Origin: Rhizobium sophorae
Lineage (GTDB): Bacteria > Pseudomonadota > Alphaproteobacteria > Rhizobiales > Rhizobiaceae
DNA length: 64,000 bases
NCBI RefSeq assembly: GCF_013087515.1
Contig: NZ_JABFCN010000034.1
Coordinates: forward strand, 124,001-188,000
Reading direction: 5' to 3'
In this document: piece after piece, positions 24,067-33,149 of the stretch
How positions within the stretch are numbered: position 1 is the first letter of the stretch
Layout of the letters: every line of letters begins with the position of its first letter
Program-made: the position numbers and the translations under genes
The notes under the pieces: model-generated
The model's database searches: none
Seen by the model: only the letters and a program-made list of their open reading frames with translations
What the model was told of the DNA's origin: nothing

Positions 24067-24939
24067 ATGAACATCATTATCGGATTTATAGTGACTTGCG
24101 GCTGTGTCATCGGCAGCTTCATGGCGATGGGCGGCGACGTGAACGCTCTGTTCCAGCCCTTCGAATTCGTCATCATCGGCGGTGCCGGTCTCGGCAGCTT
24201 CATCATGGCGAACCCGATGAAGGTGGTGAAGGATTCCGGCAAGGCGCTCGGCGAAGCCTTCAAACACGCCGTGCCGAAGGAACGCAACTATCTCGATACG
24301 CTCGGCGTGCTCTATTCGCTGATGCGCGACCTGCGCACCAAGTCGCGAAACGAAATCGAAGCCCATATCGACAATCCGGCCGAATCGACGATCTTTCAAT
24401 CGGCTCCGACCGTTCTGAAGAACAAGGAACTGACGGCATTCATCTGCGATTACGTGCGCTTGATCATCATCGGCAACGCCCGCAGCCACGAGATCGAGGC
24501 GCTGATGGATGAAGAGCTTAACACCATCATGCACGACAAGATGAAGCCCTACCACGCGATCCAGATCATGGGCGATTCCTTCCCGGCGATCGGTATCGTC
24601 GCGGCCGTTCTCGGCGTCATCAAGGCGATGGCCCACATCAACGATTCGCCCGAAGTGCTCGGTCACCTGATCGGCTCGGCGCTTGTCGGCACCTTCCTCG
24701 GTATTCTCTTGTCCTACTGCGTCTGCTCGCCGCTGGTCTCCCAGATCAAGATCGTGCGCAACAAGCAGCACCGCCTCTACGTCATCGTCAAGCAGACGCT
24801 GCTTGCCTACATGAACGGTTCGGTGCCGCAGGTCGCTCTCGAATACGGCCGCAAGACGATCTCGGCTTACGAGCGTCCGTCCATCGATGCGGTCGAGCAG
24901 GAAATGATGAACCCAGGTGGCGAAAACAAGGCGGCTTAA
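24067..24939 (+). CDS. motA: Flagellar stator protein MotA
   Basis: This 290-aa proton-channel stator subunit has four predicted membrane helices: two near residues 1-22 and 33-52, and two near 170-225 (IQIMGDSFPAIGIVAAVLGVIKAM, LVGTFLGILLSYCVC). The cytoplasmic loop of about 110 residues carries charged residues that contact FliG. The length matches rhizobial MotA. It heads motA-fliM-fliN-fliG, and the fliM ATG follows the motA stop with no gap. Its partner MotB is at 5455. Confidence 0.97.
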   Translation: MNIIIGFIVTCGCVIGSFMAMGGDVNALFQPFEFVIIGGAGLGSFIMANPMKVVKDSGKALGEAFKHAVPKERNYLDTLGVLYSLMRDLRTKSRNEIEAHIDNPAESTIFQSAPTVLKNKELTAFICDYVRLIIIGNARSHEIEALMDEELNTIMHDKMKPYHAIQIMGDSFPAIGIVAAVLGVIKAMAHINDSPEVLGHLIGSALVGTFLGILLSYCVCSPLVSQIKIVRNKQHRLYVIVKQTLLAYMNGSVPQVALEYGRKTISAYERPSIDAVEQEMMNPGGENKAA

Positions 24940-25890
24940 ATGACTATGAGCAATGCTTCGCATGACAAACCGGCAATGGATCCTGCCCTCCTCGCCAAGC
25001 TGACAGGCGGGCTTGGCGACAGAGGCAGGGTCGCCAAGATCTGCAGCTCCTTCGGGGAAATCTACAGCGAATTCTTTCCCGACGTCATCAAAAGCGAGAC
25101 CGGCCTCGACGTAACGGTCAACTATCTCGGCTGCGAGATCGGTTACAAGAACCACCTGATCGAAGACCTGAGCGCGAACGTCACGCTCGTCGACGCGACG
25201 CTGCGCAACTGGTCGCAAAACATTACGCTTGCCTGCGGCAACGGCTTCGTCATCACGCTGATGGAGCATCTGCTCGGCGCCACAGCCGATACGATCGAGG
25301 AACCGGCTGACCGGCTGCTGTCGATCATCGAGCTCGATCTGGCGGTCATGGTCTTCGACAAGATCGCCAAGGTGCTGCGATCGGCCGTCAACGCGCCGGG
25401 CGGTTTCGAACCGAGCCTTTCGGCCCCGTACTCCCATGACATGCGCGCCCGGCCGCAGGAGGATCGTCCGGATGAATTCGCGGCCGCCATCAACATGTCG
25501 ATCACGCTTGCCGGCATCGTTTCGGAATTTTCGTTGATCGTTCCGCAGACGGCACTGCTCAAGACAAAGGTGACGCCGCCGAAGCCGAAACGCCAGGCCA
25601 GCAGCAACTCAGCGGAATGGACCGAACAGCTCGGCGACCAGGTCCGCCGCTCACATGTCACGCTCGAGGCCAGGATCAGGCTGCAGGATCTGACGCTGCG
25701 CACGATATCGAAGCTGATGGTCGGCGACGTCATTCCGTTCCGCGACCACGGCGACGTGCGTGTCGAGGTCAGCGCCAACAGCAAGGAATTGTATGTGTGC
25801 GAGTTCGGGCGTTCAGGCGAAAACTACATGGTTCGCGTCAAGGATACGATGAACTCGGATGACGAGCTCATCCGTCATTTAATGAATTAA
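24940..25890 (+). CDS. fliM: Flagellar motor switch protein FliM
   Basis: This 316-aa C-ring protein binds phosphorylated CheY and FliG. A divergent N-terminus is followed by the FliM middle domain (NITLACGNGFVITLMEHLLGA, DRLLSIIELDLAVMVFDKIAKVL) and a C-terminal SpoA domain (LEARIRLQDLTLRTISKLMVGDVIPF). The classical CheY-binding LSQxEID motif at the N-terminus is not evident, as in other rhizobial FliM, which fits a motor controlled by speed rather than reversal. It sits between motA and fliN. Confidence 0.94.
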   Translation: MTMSNASHDKPAMDPALLAKLTGGLGDRGRVAKICSSFGEIYSEFFPDVIKSETGLDVTVNYLGCEIGYKNHLIEDLSANVTLVDATLRNWSQNITLACGNGFVITLMEHLLGATADTIEEPADRLLSIIELDLAVMVFDKIAKVLRSAVNAPGGFEPSLSAPYSHDMRARPQEDRPDEFAAAINMSITLAGIVSEFSLIVPQTALLKTKVTPPKPKRQASSNSAEWTEQLGDQVRRSHVTLEARIRLQDLTLRTISKLMVGDVIPFRDHGDVRVEVSANSKELYVCEFGRSGENYMVRVKDTMNSDDELIRHLMN

Positions 25891-25955
25891 TCGGTTCTCT
25901 GGCTTTTGGGCTGCAAAGGCAGTTTGAGGCAAGTTTCAACTGGAATAGTGATTTC

Positions 25956-26543
25956 ATGGCTACGAAGAAAACACAGCAGAACAGCGACCTCTCCCTGGAT
26001 CTTCCGGGCAGCGAAGCCGATCTCGACCAGGCAATCGACGATCTGCGCGGCGTGCTGAAGCAGGATGCCGATGGCGACCTGTCGCAGTTTGGCGGCGACC
26101 TGCAGAGCGATCCGTTCGCAGCAGGAACGGATCTGGCGGCCTTTGGTGGCGAGACTTCGGAAACCCCGTTTGGCGGCGATGATTTCGGCGGCGACTTCGG
26201 CGGCGGCGATGCCAGCCCGGCAGCCGGCATGGATTTCGGCAGCAGCCCCTCCTTCGAGGCGTCGCCGGCCCCGCTCGGCAGCGCTTTGAATTCCAACTTC
26301 GACCTGATCATGGACATCCCGATCGACGTCCAGATCATGCTCGGCACCAGCCGCATGCAGGTCTCCGGCCTGATGAACCTCAATGAAGGGGCGACGATCG
26401 CCCTCGACAAGAAGATCGGTGAACCCGTCGAGATCATGGTGAACGGCCGCAGGATTGCCCGCGGTGAAATTACGGTGCTTGATAACGACGACACGCGATT
26501 CGGTGTGAAACTGATTGAAGTTTTGAGTACGAAAAAAGCCTGA
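25956..26543 (+). CDS. fliN: Flagellar motor switch protein FliN
   Basis: This is a C-ring subunit of 195 aa. The C-terminal ~80 residues form the SpoA domain (NFDLIMDIPIDVQIMLGTSRMQV, LDKKIGEPVEIMVNGRRIARGEI). The N-terminal ~110 residues are an acidic, Gly/Asp/Phe-rich low-complexity extension with GGDDFGGDFGGGD repeats. The extension is longer than in enterics (137 aa in total) and typical of rhizobia. It begins 65 bp after fliM and ends 28 bp before fliG. Confidence 0.94.
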   Translation: MATKKTQQNSDLSLDLPGSEADLDQAIDDLRGVLKQDADGDLSQFGGDLQSDPFAAGTDLAAFGGETSETPFGGDDFGGDFGGGDASPAAGMDFGSSPSFEASPAPLGSALNSNFDLIMDIPIDVQIMLGTSRMQVSGLMNLNEGATIALDKKIGEPVEIMVNGRRIARGEITVLDNDDTRFGVKLIEVLSTKKA

Positions 26544-26571
26544 TCCCTGTGTGGGACGGAGAGGTTAGACC

Positions 26572-27612
26572 ATGATGGACTTTGACGATTTCGGCGGCGC
26601 ACTAGCCGGGAAACCGTTGACCCAGGCTGAAAAGGCGGCGGCTGTTCTTCTCGCCATGGGAAAGGGCGTCGCCGGCCGGCTGTTGAAATATTTCACCCAG
26701 GCCGAACTGCAGACCATTATCTCATCCGCCCAGTCGCTGCGCGCTATTCCGCCGGACGAGCTCCTGTTGCTCGTCTCCGAGTTCGAAGACCTCTTCACCG
26801 AGGGCGCCGGACTGATGGACAACGCCAAGGCGATCGAGGCCATTCTTGAAGAAGGCCTGACGCCCGACGAGGTCGACAGCCTGCTCGGCCGCCGCACTGC
26901 ATTCCAGGCCTACGAAACCTCGATCTGGGATCGCCTCAGCGAGGCGGAGCCGACGTTCGTCGCACAGTTCCTGCTGCGCGAGCATCCGCAGACCGTCGCC
27001 TATATTCTTTCGATGATGCCCTCCGCCTTCGGCGCCAAGGTGCTGCTGCAGCTTCCCGACAACCGCCGCGCCGACATCATGAACAGAACGGTCAACATGA
27101 AGGCGGTCAGCCCGAAGGCTGCGCAGATCATCGAAAACCAGGTCATGACGCTGCTTGCCGAGGTCGAGGCAGAGCGCAATGCGGCCGGCTCGACGAAGGT
27201 TGCCGATCTGATGAACGAACTCGACAAGCCGCAGGTCGACACGCTGCTCACCTCGCTCGAATCGATCAGCCGCGAGTCGGTCAACAAGGTTCGCCCGAAG
27301 ATCTTCCTGTTCGAGGACCTCATGTATATGCCGCAGCGCAGCCGCGTCATGCTGCTCAACGACATCTCGGCGGACGTACTCACCGTCGCGCTGCGCGGGT
27401 CGCCCCCCGAGATCCGCGAATCGGTTCTCTCCGCCATCAGCCCACGCCAGCGCCGCATGATCGAATCGGATCTGCAGAGCGGCATGGGCGGCGTCAATCC
27501 GCGCGAGATCGCGATTGCCCGCCGCGCCGTGGCGCAGGAAGCGATTCGCCTGGCCAATTCCGGCCAGATCGAGCTCAAGGAAAAGGAAGGCGACGCTTCG
27601 GCGGCCGCCTAA
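26572..27612 (+). CDS. fliG: Flagellar motor switch protein FliG
   Basis: This 346-aa torque-generating rotor protein has armadillo-like N and middle domains (AEKAAAVLLAMGKGVAGRLLKYF; EHPQTVAYILSMM, which is the EHPQ motif) and a C-terminal domain with the charged torque helix (RSRVMLLNDISADVLTVALRGSPPEIRESVLS). A good GGAGAGG site precedes the ATG. It is the last closely spaced gene of the motA unit, and a palindromic repeat follows before flhB. Confidence 0.97.
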   Translation: MMDFDDFGGALAGKPLTQAEKAAAVLLAMGKGVAGRLLKYFTQAELQTIISSAQSLRAIPPDELLLLVSEFEDLFTEGAGLMDNAKAIEAILEEGLTPDEVDSLLGRRTAFQAYETSIWDRLSEAEPTFVAQFLLREHPQTVAYILSMMPSAFGAKVLLQLPDNRRADIMNRTVNMKAVSPKAAQIIENQVMTLLAEVEAERNAAGSTKVADLMNELDKPQVDTLLTSLESISRESVNKVRPKIFLFEDLMYMPQRSRVMLLNDISADVLTVALRGSPPEIRESVLSAISPRQRRMIESDLQSGMGGVNPREIAIARRAVAQEAIRLANSGQIELKEKEGDASAAA

Positions 27613-27703
27613 CACGTCGAGACTGTTGACAAATCCGGCATGCCGAACGGTGGCTGTTGATCGCCGTGCCACAGGCGACTACCCTTCCAGCAACGGACCG
27701 CGC

Positions 27704-27810
27704 GCTAAAGCGTGTCGCATAGAACTCGGTTCTTGCGACGCGCTTTAAGTCTTTGTTCTGATGCATGTCGTCATCCCAAAAGCGCTGCACGTTTTTGGGC
27801 GACATGCATT
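27704..27810. repeat. Intergenic palindromic repeat, family B copy 2
   Basis: Two consecutive hairpins: TAAAGCGTGTCGCA with its near complement (27706-27747), and GCATGTCG...CCCAAAA pairing with TTTTGGGCGACATGC (27763-27807). It has the same layout as at 22986 and fills most of the fliG-flhB gap. It would form strong stem-loops in the transcript. Confidence 0.75.
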
Positions 27811-27845
27811 GGCTGCGGCTTATTTCTTTGACGGAGGGCCGCGAC

Positions 27846-28925
27846 TTGGCAGACGATGACAAGGACAGCAAAACAGAAGCCCCAACCGCGAAAAAGCAAA
27901 GCGATGCCGCGGAAAAGGGCAACGTACCGTCTTCGCGCGAACTTTCGATCTTTGCGACCATCCTTGCGACCTTCATTTACCTCGTATTCTTCCTTCCCGA
28001 CAGCGTCGGACGCATGACTGAAATGCTGCGCGACATCTTCGAACAGCCCGACCAGTGGAAGATCGAGACGGGACCAGATGTCCTGGCGCTGTTCGTCCGG
28101 ATCGGCTGGGCAAGTGCCGCGCTGCTGGCGCCCGCCTTCATCTTGTTCATGGTGTTCGGCGTCGCCTCCTCCGTCTTCCAGAATCTGCCGACACTGGTGC
28201 TTGAGCGCATCCGCCCGCAGACCTCGCGTATCTCGCCGATCAAAGGCTGGTCACGGCTCTTCAGCCTGCCCGGCCTGGTCGAATTCGGAAAATCGCTGTT
28301 CAAGGTGGTCGTCGTCGGGGTGATCCTGTTCTTCGTGCTCAGGAGCGAATATTTCGGCTCGATCGACGCGATGTTCTCCGATCCGCAGACGATTCTGGTG
28401 CGAATGATGGCGGCGATGCGCAAGATCATCATCGTCATGCTGATCGCCACCGCGATCGTCGCCATTGCCGATCTTTTCTGGACGCGCCATCACTGGTTCA
28501 CCGAGCTGAAGATGACGCGGCACGAGGTGAAGGAAGAAAACAAGCAGGCTCAGGGCGACCCCTTCGTCAAGAGCCGGCAGCGCTCGCTGATGCGCGACCG
28601 GGCGCGCCGGCGCATGATCGCCAACGTTGACCGCGCGACGCTGGTGATTGCCAACCCGACGCACTATGCGGTGGCGCTGCGTTACGCGCGTGAAGAGAAC
28701 GATGCGCCGGTGGTGCTGGCCAAGGGTCAGGACCTGATTGCGCTCAAAATTAGGGAGATCGCCGAAAAGAACGGCATACCGGTGTTCGAAGATCCGCCAC
28801 TTGCGCGCTCCATGTTTGCGCAAGTCTCGATCGATAGTGTCATACCGTCAGTCTTCTATAAGGCGGTAGCGGAGCTCATCCACCGGGTCTACGCTGCGGA
28901 CGCCAAGAACAAACGGGTAAGATAA
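27846..28925 (+). CDS. flhB: Flagellar export gate protein FlhB
   Basis: This 359-aa protein switches export specificity after autocleavage. Four membrane helices lie in the first ~215 residues, and the cytoplasmic domain holds the cleavage motif NPTH (Asn270-His273) followed by YAVALRYARE and the conserved DDPPLAR-like EDPPLARSMF. The start is taken as the TTG at 27846, because GGAGG lies eight bases upstream and the protein then begins LADDDKDSKTEAPT, as in other FlhB. The longer frame from 27765 would translate part of the repeat. FliK (2725) is its partner. Confidence 0.93.
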   Translation: MADDDKDSKTEAPTAKKQSDAAEKGNVPSSRELSIFATILATFIYLVFFLPDSVGRMTEMLRDIFEQPDQWKIETGPDVLALFVRIGWASAALLAPAFILFMVFGVASSVFQNLPTLVLERIRPQTSRISPIKGWSRLFSLPGLVEFGKSLFKVVVVGVILFFVLRSEYFGSIDAMFSDPQTILVRMMAAMRKIIIVMLIATAIVAIADLFWTRHHWFTELKMTRHEVKEENKQAQGDPFVKSRQRSLMRDRARRRMIANVDRATLVIANPTHYAVALRYAREENDAPVVLAKGQDLIALKIREIAEKNGIPVFEDPPLARSMFAQVSIDSVIPSVFYKAVAELIHRVYAADAKNKRVR

Positions 28926-28930
28926 GCCGA

Positions 28931-29374
28931 ATGAAAAAATGCCCCCACTCTACCCAGCGTGAAAAGATCCTCGCAGACGCGATCAGCCCGGTCGCCACTG
29001 AACTGCGCCTTCTGGATGCTTCTGACCTTATTTCCCTGCTGCGCTTCGAGTATTACGGCAACCTTTCCGATCTCGTCGCTTCGGCGGCGGAGCTTTTCTT
29101 TCATCCGGGCACGGTGAATTTCGGCCTGGGCGGCAATTATACGCTGGATTGGGGCGGCAAGCCCGAAGTCGTTCTCGATCTGGAAATCAAGCCGCGCGGC
29201 GTCACCGTCTACGCACAACTCACCCTTGCCGAAGATCATGCCGGCATCGAGATCAGCCATATCGCTTTCCAGGAGCCCTCGGCCGATCCGGACGAGAACA
29301 CCATCTTCCTCAAAAAGAGCCTTCGGGAAGCGCGTTACAGCGTCAACCAGCCGCCGCAGGCGCTGGCCGGCTGA
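28931..29374 (+). CDS. Conserved hypothetical protein after flhB
   Basis: This 147-aa soluble acidic protein has no membrane segment or known motif. It has an alternating strand/helix pattern (VNFGLGGNYTLDWGG, VVLDLEIKPRGVTVYAQL, AGIEISHIAF). It starts five bases after flhB, so it is co-transcribed, and an equivalent gene follows flhB in S. meliloti. The position suggests a role in motility, but I do not recognise a function. Confidence 0.8.
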   Translation: MKKCPHSTQREKILADAISPVATELRLLDASDLISLLRFEYYGNLSDLVASAAELFFHPGTVNFGLGGNYTLDWGGKPEVVLDLEIKPRGVTVYAQLTLAEDHAGIEISHIAFQEPSADPDENTIFLKKSLREARYSVNQPPQALAG

Positions 29375-29405
29375 CTTTCTTTCAAGACATTCGAGCTTTT
29401 ATTCG

Positions 29406-29459
29406 GCTTACAGCACCCTTTGCGTGTCTTAAAGGATGCGCGACGCTGTAAAGCACTGC
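29406..29459. repeat. Intergenic palindromic repeat, family A copy 3
   Basis: TTACAGCACCCTTTGCGTGTC and its degenerate complement ending GACGCTGTAAAGCACTGCG form one imperfect hairpin. It lies between convergent genes ending at 29374 (+) and 29466 (-) and may act as their terminator. Confidence 0.7.
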
Positions 29460-29465
29460 GTGGGT

Positions 29466-30212
29466 TCAGCTGATATAACCGAGCCGGATCGCCTTGGCGA
29501 TCGCCTGGATGCGATTGACGGAATCGAGCTTGATGGTCGCCGAGCCGAGATAGGCGTTCACGGTGTGCACGGACAGGCCGAGCTTGTCGGCAATCTCTTC
29601 GCTGATGCGTCCGTCGCCGGCAAGCTGCAGACAGGCGATCTCGCGTTCGCTGAGCGCCTCGGCGGCAGCCGTGCGGCGTTCGTCGAGCGAGAGCAGATCC
29701 ATCATGATATGGCAGCAGCGACCGTGCAGCTCGACGATGGTATCGCTCGAGGGATCGATCTCATCGCCGGTGAAAAGGATGAAACCATTGCCGACGGCGC
29801 CGAGCCGCACCGGAAAGGCAAGGCCGGAAAAAGGCAGAATACCGTCCTGCAGTCGCGTCATGAACGGCGAGAAGTCTGCCGGACCGGGTGCCGCACGGTC
29901 GTAACCGCCGGCCCATGAGAGCGGCAGCAGCGACTTGTCGATATGATCGAGAAGAATATCGCCGTAGGCATCCGTGAAGGCCTTGCCGAAACCGGCATTG
30001 GAAGACCCCCAGTTCTCGAGCTCGCAGACAAGCCTCTGCTTTGCCGGAAGGCCCGAGCCGTTGACGCGGAAGATCGCGAAGCCTTGCGCGTCGGCCAGCT
30101 TCTGCATCGCGATCAGCCGCGGGAAAAGATCGGACCGGCTGGAAATCCTGTTCACACGCACCATGCGCAGCTGCTCGGCGCTGCTCATCGTCCTGCCTGC
30201 TGGATAACCCAT
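29466..30212 (-). CDS. visR: LuxR-type motility master regulator VisR
   Basis: This 248-aa regulator has an N-terminal autoinducer-binding-like domain (about 10-165) and a C-terminal LuxR helix-turn-helix (about 180-245, LSEREIACLQLAGDGRISEEIADKLGLSVHTVNAYLGSA). In S. meliloti VisN and VisR act together as the global activator of flagellar and chemotaxis genes, upstream of Rem. It starts eight bases after the visN stop with a GGGGA site. The ligand is unknown. Confidence 0.93.
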   Translation of the reverse strand: MGYPAGRTMSSAEQLRMVRVNRISSRSDLFPRLIAMQKLADAQGFAIFRVNGSGLPAKQRLVCELENWGSSNAGFGKAFTDAYGDILLDHIDKSLLPLSWAGGYDRAAPGPADFSPFMTRLQDGILPFSGLAFPVRLGAVGNGFILFTGDEIDPSSDTIVELHGRCCHIMMDLLSLDERRTAAAEALSEREIACLQLAGDGRISEEIADKLGLSVHTVNAYLGSATIKLDSVNRIQAIAKAIRLGYIS

Positions 30213-30220
30213 GGATCCCC

Positions 30221-30967
30221 CTATACGAGATTATTGCGGACGGCGAAGGCAATGGCCTCGGACCTGGTCTTGGTCGCCGTCTTGCGCATCACGCTGGTGA
30301 TGTAGTTGTTGATGGTATTGCGGGAGATTCCGAGGATCATCGCGATCTCGTCGCTGGTCTTGCCTTCGGCGATCCAGAACAGGCATTCCAGCTCGCGGTC
30401 GGTCAATTCGAAATCGCGATCGACCTTCGTACCACCGCAGCGCAGGAAGCTCGCGACATAACCTGCAAGCAGGCCGACATCCCGCAGGCGCTCCGGCGAA
30501 AGGATGAACCCCTCGCCGAACAGGAACATCAAGGCCAGCCGCGACCGGCCGACATTGAAGGTCACCGAACAATATTGGCGGCTGGCGCCATCCGGAATCT
30601 CGGCACTGTCAGGCAGAAGAGCAAAATTCGGCTGGAACACCTGCATGCATTTTTCCAGCTCCGTCGACCGCGCATAGCCGCGGACCAGATCATTGGCGAT
30701 GTCCCTGACCAGATCGAAAGGCCAGTCCGACGAAACGATGAAATCGAGGCCACTTTCCTGGATGAGATCACAGCGCGCCAGAAGGTAGTGCGAAGCACCC
30801 ACGTAGTCCGTCAGTGCGCGCAGACCGGACTGCAACCTGCCGGTGCTGGCGACACCGTGGAGGCGCTGGAGCAGCTCATCGCGCGGCAACAGATCCGGCA
30901 CCACCGCACTCGCGAAATTCGCCATCTGCCTCTCGCCTTTGCTCGCCTGAATTACATTCATATCCAT
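30221..30967 (-). CDS. visN: LuxR-type motility master regulator VisN
   Basis: This is a 248-aa partner of VisR, with an N-terminal ligand-binding-like domain (about 20-175) and a C-terminal LuxR helix-turn-helix (LTDRELECLFWIAEGKTSDEIAMILGISRNTINNYITSV). I chose the ATG at 30967 (MDMNVIQ), with AGGA nine bases upstream, over the open extension to 31069. A start at 30925 with GAGAGG is also possible. It is the first gene of visN-visR, and the gap upstream to fliF is 377 bp. Confidence 0.92.
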   Translation of the reverse strand: MDMNVIQASKGERQMANFASAVVPDLLPRDELLQRLHGVASTGRLQSGLRALTDYVGASHYLLARCDLIQESGLDFIVSSDWPFDLVRDIANDLVRGYARSTELEKCMQVFQPNFALLPDSAEIPDGASRQYCSVTFNVGRSRLALMFLFGEGFILSPERLRDVGLLAGYVASFLRCGGTKVDRDFELTDRELECLFWIAEGKTSDEIAMILGISRNTINNYITSVMRKTATKTRSEAIAFAVRNNLV

Positions 30968-31187
30968 TGGCAAATGTCCTGCGGCTGAGAAACGATCGAA
31001 CTCGGTGCAACAGCAATTTTTCTGTAAAGGATTCAGGCCAAGTCCCGCTCGAATCCCATTTCGAATCACCTAAGGGTAAGCCAGCCGATGCAAATCACCA
31101 TCTCCGACTTCTAGGGATTTACTTTCGCTGTCGCCAATGCACTGATTCGACCGCTCGTTCCAGCCTTCAAGATATAAGGAGGCTAAG

Positions 31188-31253
31188 ATGATTCTGGCGG
31201 TATCGCAACTTGCTTCGCGTTTTACGCGAGTCCATCTCATCACATCACCCTAA
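31188..31253 (+). CDS. Possible 21-aa small ORF with strong ribosome site
   Basis: ATG at 31188 is preceded by AAGGAGG with a 5-6-base spacer, the best Shine-Dalgarno match in the region. It encodes MILAVSQLASRFTRVHLITSP. A small hairpin lies inside it. It is in the visN-fliF gap on the opposite strand to both neighbours. It may be a small protein, a leader peptide or chance. No homologue is known to me. Confidence 0.3.
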   Translation: MILAVSQLASRFTRVHLITSP

Positions 31254-31314
31254 AGCCGCATTTCAGTCACGGCTTTTCGGCACAGCGGTTAGGTAATCGA
31301 GTTCGGTACCGATA

Positions 31315-31340
31315 TGAAAAAAGGCCGGTTGCCCGGCCTT
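31315..31340 (-). terminator. Intrinsic terminator after fliF
   Basis: A perfect stem AAGGCCGG/CCGGCCTT with a 4-base loop is followed on the minus strand by TTTTTTCAT. It lies just beyond the fliF stop (31345) and ends the chemotaxis/fliF transcript before visN. Confidence 0.88.
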
Positions 31341-31344
31341 ACCT

Positions 31345-33036
31345 TTACGCTGCGTCGTCGATCGCCCATTTCCTGAGGATTTTCGCGGCGCGTTCCTCGT
31401 TGATTTCGACCATACGGGAAAGCTTGCGTTCCGGGCCTTCCTTGACGCGACGATTGAAGTTTCCATCGTCGTCGCCGAGGCTGAGCAGATCCTCGGTACT
31501 GTCGAAGCCGAAGTCGGACCCGAAGCCGTCCATGAGAGCGCCGCCGGGTGCGCCCGATGCAGGCGCGAAGTCCGGCAGCTCGAGGCCGGCCGCTTCCGGC
31601 GTCGCGTCGCCGAAAGCCGGGGAGCTGCCGTTGCCGCTGACGCTGCGCACCAGAGGTCGCAGGCCCATCCAGACCACCACGAAGGCGACCGCGACAAAGG
31701 CGAGCGAGTTGATGATGCCGGCAAGGTTGCGGCTCAGCATGTCCATGACGCGGACGCCACCGGTGGCGTCTTCAAGCAGCTGGTTCTCGAGGAAGTCCAT
31801 GGCGGTGACGGTGACGACGTCGCCGCGCTTGGCGTCGATGCCGGCCGCCGAAGCGACGATCTTTTGCATTTCGGCAAGATAGGCGTCGACCTTGGTCTGG
31901 TCGGCGGGCTCACCGACCATCTTGGCGATGCGGCCCTTATTGACCACCACGGCGATCGAAAGCTTTTCGACCTTGTAGCTGTTGCGGGTCGTCGCCGTCG
32001 TCTTGCTGTTGATTTCGTAGTTGGTCTGCTCTTCGCGCTTGTCGGACTTGTCCTGCGATTCGGGCCCGGCAGAACCGCCGGCCTCGGGAGCCGCCTGCGG
32101 AATGTTCTGCTCGACCGTCGTCGCGCTATCGGATTGCTTCTGCTGCGACTGCTGGGCTTCCTTCGTCGAGCGGACCGAGCGTTCGACCTTGGATTCGGGA
32201 TCGTAGGTCGTTTCCTGAATCTGCTGGGCGTCGGTGTTGAGATCGGCGGTGACGCTGGAGCGGAAGTTGTCCATGCCGAGGAAGGGCGCCAGCGCCTTGT
32301 CGATGTTGGATTCGACTTCCTGCTGAACATTCTGGACGATGTTGAGCGAGCGGTTCAGCGAGCTGTTGCTCGCCTCGTCGCCGGAAGCGAGCAGCTGGCC
32401 GGCGGAATCGAGGATCGTCACGTCATCGACGTCAAGCCCCGGAACGGCCGAGGCAACGAGGTGGCGGATCGAGGTCGCCGCGCTGCGCCCGGTGGTGGCG
32501 CTTGCGCGAATCATGACGGAGGCAGTCGGTTTCTGCTCCGCCTTCCGGAAGTTTCCAACCTCCGGCATGACGATATGGACGCGCGCGGCTGTTATACCCG
32601 AGATCGACTGGATGGTGCGGGCGATTTCGCCTTCCAGCGCTCGAACCCGCGTCACCTCCTGCATGAAGGAGGTCAGGCCGAGGGAGCCGACATTGTCGAA
32701 GAGTTCGTAACCGGCATTGGCGCTGTTCGGCAGGCCGCGCTCGGCAAGCATCAGGCGGGCCTTGCCCGTCATCCCCGCGGGAACGCTGATGCTGGAGCCA
32801 TCCGTGCCAACCTGGAAATTGATGTTGGCTTCGGCAAGCGCCATGCTGATCTGGTTGAGATCCGGCGAGTCCAGACCGACATAGAGCGTTTCCTGTGCCG
32901 GCTTGTTGACGAAAAGGGCGGCCGCAAGGACGATTGCAATGGAAACGGCACCGACGCCTCCGAGAATCATCAGGCGTGTTCGGCCCAGGGAACCGAAGTT
33001 CTTAAAGATCTGAACTAATTGATTTAACAGATTCAT
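31345..33036 (-). CDS. fliF: Flagellar MS-ring protein FliF
   Basis: This 563-aa inner-membrane ring protein is the first platform of basal-body assembly. It has two membrane helices (about 21-45 and 440-462), a periplasmic region with YscJ/FliF ring-building motifs (VALADANINFQVGTDG-like, LPNSANAGYELFDN, GEIARTIQSISGITAARVHIVMPE) and a C-terminal FliG-binding tail (ILRKWAIDD). The length is normal. A terminator follows directly. The 209-bp gap to cheT contains a palindromic repeat, so fliF may be read from the che operon or from its own promoter. Confidence 0.96.
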   Translation of the reverse strand: MNLLNQLVQIFKNFGSLGRTRLMILGGVGAVSIAIVLAAALFVNKPAQETLYVGLDSPDLNQISMALAEANINFQVGTDGSSISVPAGMTGKARLMLAERGLPNSANAGYELFDNVGSLGLTSFMQEVTRVRALEGEIARTIQSISGITAARVHIVMPEVGNFRKAEQKPTASVMIRASATTGRSAATSIRHLVASAVPGLDVDDVTILDSAGQLLASGDEASNSSLNRSLNIVQNVQQEVESNIDKALAPFLGMDNFRSSVTADLNTDAQQIQETTYDPESKVERSVRSTKEAQQSQQKQSDSATTVEQNIPQAAPEAGGSAGPESQDKSDKREEQTNYEINSKTTATTRNSYKVEKLSIAVVVNKGRIAKMVGEPADQTKVDAYLAEMQKIVASAAGIDAKRGDVVTVTAMDFLENQLLEDATGGVRVMDMLSRNLAGIINSLAFVAVAFVVVWMGLRPLVRSVSGNGSSPAFGDATPEAAGLELPDFAPASGAPGGALMDGFGSDFGFDSTEDLLSLGDDDGNFNRRVKEGPERKLSRMVEINEERAAKILRKWAIDDAA

Positions 33037-33149
33037 TCTGTTCTCGCACGATCCGTCAAAGACAAAGCAGGCTTATTGCCTCATCAGACGAATAGTCGGC
33101 GAAACTTGTGCGAGCGTTTCGTGAGAGCGTGCGGGAGCGAAAAGGCCTA

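Noticed and set aside
26060..26240. Internal Gly/Asp repeats of fliN as a tandem repeat or CRISPR-like array
   Set aside because: They encode a low-complexity acidic linker in frame and show no fixed spacer structure. No CRISPR array, tRNA or rRNA gene was found in the window.
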